Source of the DNA: an uncultured Bacteroidales bacterium
GTDB lineage: Bacteria > Bacteroidota > Bacteroidia > Bacteroidales > Marinilabiliaceae
Direction: 5' to 3'
Assembly: GCA_937892095.1 (NCBI GenBank)
Contig: CALAVC010000234.1
Location: forward strand, 1 to 16,752
DNA: 16,752 nucleotides
In this document: one piece after another, positions 14,942 through 16,752 of the stretch
How the letters are laid out: the number at the start of each line of letters is the position of its first letter
Position numbering within the stretch: the first letter of the stretch is position 1
Notes under the pieces: generated by a model
Databases searched by the model: none
Seen by the model: the letters and a program-made list of their open reading frames with translations, nothing else
What the model was told of the DNA's origin: nothing
Made by a program: the position numbers and the translations under genes

Positions 14942-16173
14942 CGACACGCAAAAGACCAAATTTGCCCACTCGCGACAAATGTTGTGGTTGCGCAGCATGC
15001 TACGACGCATGCCCACACAGCGCAATAACAATGACCGAAGACAAAAATGGATTTCTCTACCCCAATGTAGACGAAGACATTTGTGTTGGTTGCGGTCTGT
15101 GTGTAGCCAAATGTCATATTGCCAATCTAAAATTGATACAAAGACACAAGATAGGGCAACCACTTAAGGCATGGACCACAGACCAAGAACTAATTAAAAA
15201 TAGTGCCTCTGGAGGGGTCTTTGCACAATTGGCAACTGACTTTTTGTCCGTTGGAGGGGCTGTTGTTGGCGCAAAACTCGAAGGCAAATGTGACGTTCGT
15301 CATGTTGTAATCAAGTCTGTAAGCGAATTGCAAAGTCTACAAAATTCGAAATATAGACAAAGCATAGCTTCGGGGATTTATGCAGAGGCCCAACAACTTC
15401 TTAGAAAAGGTGTAGATGTATTGTTTTCTGGGACGCCATGTATGGTGGCTGCACTACAACACTTTTTAGGCAACCGAGACAAGTATGAGGGCAAACTGCT
15501 AACCATAGAAATAATATGCCACGGAGTACCATCATCGGAACTAATAAAGCAAGCACTACACTATCATAATGCAGACAGTGTAGTTCGATTCCGCACAAAG
15601 TCTATGGGGTGGCTAATGGGCAACAGAGTGGTGTACGAAAAAAACGGCAAAACAGAAGAGAGAAAAGATAGGTGTGAAGACTATTTCTTCCGTATGTATC
15701 TTTCAATGTCGTTTTTGCGGAATAATTGTTACGAATGCCCATACGCCAATATCGAAAGAGTTGCCGACATTACTATTGGCGATTTTTGGGAAAAGACATA
15801 TGGCAAGATAGACAATCATGATGGTGTTTCTGTTGTGTCGGTTAATAGCAAAGTAGGTATGAAATATATAATGCAGAGTAAAATGCTACACACAGAACCT
15901 GTCGAATGGAGAGCTTGCCTACCTGCCAATATAAATCTATATATGCCGACAAACAATAATTTGGTTCGACTCGGCAAATATATTCATATACTAAAAAAAC
16001 TGCCTCAATGTATACGAATCAACGCATTCTTGTGCGGATTTCGGAGTAGATTACTGTATAAATACCAAATGAAGTTTGTCTGGCTAATAACGCCCAAACT
16101 TCTTGCCAAAAAGATTGTCAAGCAACAACAGAAACTACACGAAGTCTTGCGCATGGCAAAAGAAAAGGACTAA
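14938..16173 (+). CDS. FrhB-like (coenzyme F420 hydrogenase beta family) iron-sulfur protein in a polysaccharide locus
   Basis: A 411-residue cytosolic protein. Residues ~10-60 form a double 4Fe-4S ferredoxin module: C15-x2-C18-x2-C21-x3-C25-P and C49-x2-C52-x2-C55-x3-C59. Residues ~70-370 match the FrhB/FdhB-type flavin domain pattern: ASGGVFAQLATDFLSVGGAVVGAKL, NSKYRQS, VLFSGTPCMVAALQHFLG, EIICHGVPSS, CYECPYANIERVADITIGDFW. Bacteroidales do not make F420 in the usual sense, so the enzyme should be named by fold only. Family members often sit beside polysaccharide pyruvyl transferases in surface glycan loci, as here, and may reduce a sugar or lipid intermediate; that role is inference. The ATG overlaps the flippase stop by 4 bases. 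Confidence 0.88.
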   Translation: MTTRKRPNLPTRDKCCGCAACYDACPHSAITMTEDKNGFLYPNVDEDICVGCGLCVAKCHIANLKLIQRHKIGQPLKAWTTDQELIKNSASGGVFAQLATDFLSVGGAVVGAKLEGKCDVRHVVIKSVSELQSLQNSKYRQSIASGIYAEAQQLLRKGVDVLFSGTPCMVAALQHFLGNRDKYEGKLLTIEIICHGVPSSELIKQALHYHNADSVVRFRTKSMGWLMGNRVVYEKNGKTEERKDRCEDYFFRMYLSMSFLRNNCYECPYANIERVADITIGDFWEKTYGKIDNHDGVSVVSVNSKVGMKYIMQSKMLHTEPVEWRACLPANINLYMPTNNNLVRLGKYIHILKKLPQCIRINAFLCGFRSRLLYKYQMKFVWLITPKLLAKKIVKQQQKLHEVLRMAKEKD

Positions 16174-16178
16174 AACAG

Positions 16179-16752
16179 ATGAAAAAAATAGGCATTCTGA
16201 CGACATATTTTGCCACTAACTTTGGAGCAATGCTACAACCATTTGCTCTATTGCGAACTCTACAAAAAAAAGGATTCGATGTGGAAATGATCCGATATGG
16301 TCAGGCTAAGGTTGTTGAGGCTTACGACCCACTTTCTATATCGAAATACAAAGGCAAGAGCATACAATATGTTCTATTCCGCATAGCTACACTACCCATC
16401 GAACTCTTGAAACAATGGCGGTATAGACGATATGAAAAAAAATATGTGTGCAAAAAACTTAGTTTGCAAAATGACATAGAGCAGAACTATGACGCCTACA
16501 TAGTTGGAAGCGACCAAGTGTGGAACCCAGCAGTAACAGGAGGTTTCGACGATGTATATTTTGGATTTTTTAAGGCTAAAAGTAGTTCTATAAAAATCAG
16601 TTATGCCCCTTCGGCCGAAACAATACCAGATACTCCACAAAACAGAGAATATCTAAAAAAAGCTCTCGAAAATTTCGATGCCATCTCGGTTCGCGAAGCA
16701 ACGCTAAAAGAAGATCTGATGCTACTGACAGGGAGGGCAGACATTAGCGTAG
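16179..16752 (+). CDS. Polysaccharide pyruvyl transferase family protein, 3' end outside window
   Basis: The ATG at 16179, five bases after the previous stop, opens a frame that runs to the window end (191 codons) without a stop. The start MKKIGILTTYFATNFGAMLQ, followed by PFAL, is the usual N terminus of the CsaB/WcaK-like pyruvyl transferase family. The segments YDAYIVGSDQVWNP and FDAISVREA, where a GSDQVWN motif and a SVRE motif stand in the right order, are typical. These GT-B-like enzymes move enolpyruvate from PEP to a sugar as a ketal, giving the surface glycan a negative charge. It is the fourth gene of the polysaccharide run and pairs with the FrhB-like gene. The C-terminal half is not visible. 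Confidence 0.9.
   Translation, partial: MKKIGILTTYFATNFGAMLQPFALLRTLQKKGFDVEMIRYGQAKVVEAYDPLSISKYKGKSIQYVLFRIATLPIELLKQWRYRRYEKKYVCKKLSLQNDIEQNYDAYIVGSDQVWNPAVTGGFDDVYFGFFKAKSSSIKISYAPSAETIPDTPQNREYLKKALENFDAISVREATLKEDLMLLTGRADISV

Noticed and set aside
1..16752. tRNA or rRNA genes, CRISPR arrays, insertion sequences, toxin-antitoxin or phage-defence genes
   Set aside because: No cloverleaf-like segment, regularly spaced repeat, transposase motif or defence-family motif was seen by eye on either strand.

Overview
The window looks like a chromosomal piece of a member of the Bacteroidales (Bacteroidetes). The evidence is A/T-rich start regions without clear Shine-Dalgarno sequences, a HTH-less sigma-54 activator, a Bacteroides-type GH28 lipoprotein, a Bacteroides-type TPR envelope protein, a stand-alone Nnr, and a TAnnTTTG-like promoter box. 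Nothing here fixes the genus. All calls come from reading motifs; no search was run.

Layout. (1) About 1-671, minus strand: the C-terminal 211 residues of a TPR envelope protein. At about 660-680 it is joined head to head to a ppx/gppA phosphatase gene that has lost its first ~125 codons. Both genes are cut at the same point, so this is a rearrangement breakpoint or an assembly chimera. (2) 672-5528, plus strand: truncated ppx, an NtrC-type response regulator without a DNA-binding domain, an unrecognised 182-residue protein, and an 834-residue fusion of acyl-AMP ligase, acyl carrier domain and PlsC acyltransferase. (3) 5529-5797: two strong hairpins between the convergent gene sets, with a possible 24-codon ORF between them. 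(4) 5798-12361, minus strand, read right to left: mlaE-like permease, mlaF-like ATPase, upp, radA, nnr and a GH28 lipoprotein. Gaps are 4-base overlaps to 28 bases, so this is probably one operon. (5) 12362-12514: a divergent promoter region. (6) 12515-16752, plus strand: the start of a surface polysaccharide locus with a GT2 glycosyltransferase, a Wzx-type flippase, an FrhB-like iron-sulfur protein and a polysaccharide pyruvyl transferase that runs off the end. These genes abut or overlap and become more A/T-rich to the right, as is usual for variable polysaccharide loci.

How they fit together. Much of the window concerns the envelope: lipid acyl transfer (fusion protein), lipid transport (MlaEF-like), pectin-type glycan hydrolysis (GH28) and surface glycan assembly. 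Upp, RadA and Nnr are housekeeping functions (uracil salvage, recombination, repair of hydrated NAD(P)H). The most notable points are the double truncation at ~670, a perfect 19-bp inverted repeat inside the flippase coding sequence, the ligase-carrier-acyltransferase fusion, the HTH-less activator with a GAFTSA loop, and a TTG start for radA. I found no convincing new defence system, CRISPR array, insertion sequence, tRNA or rRNA.
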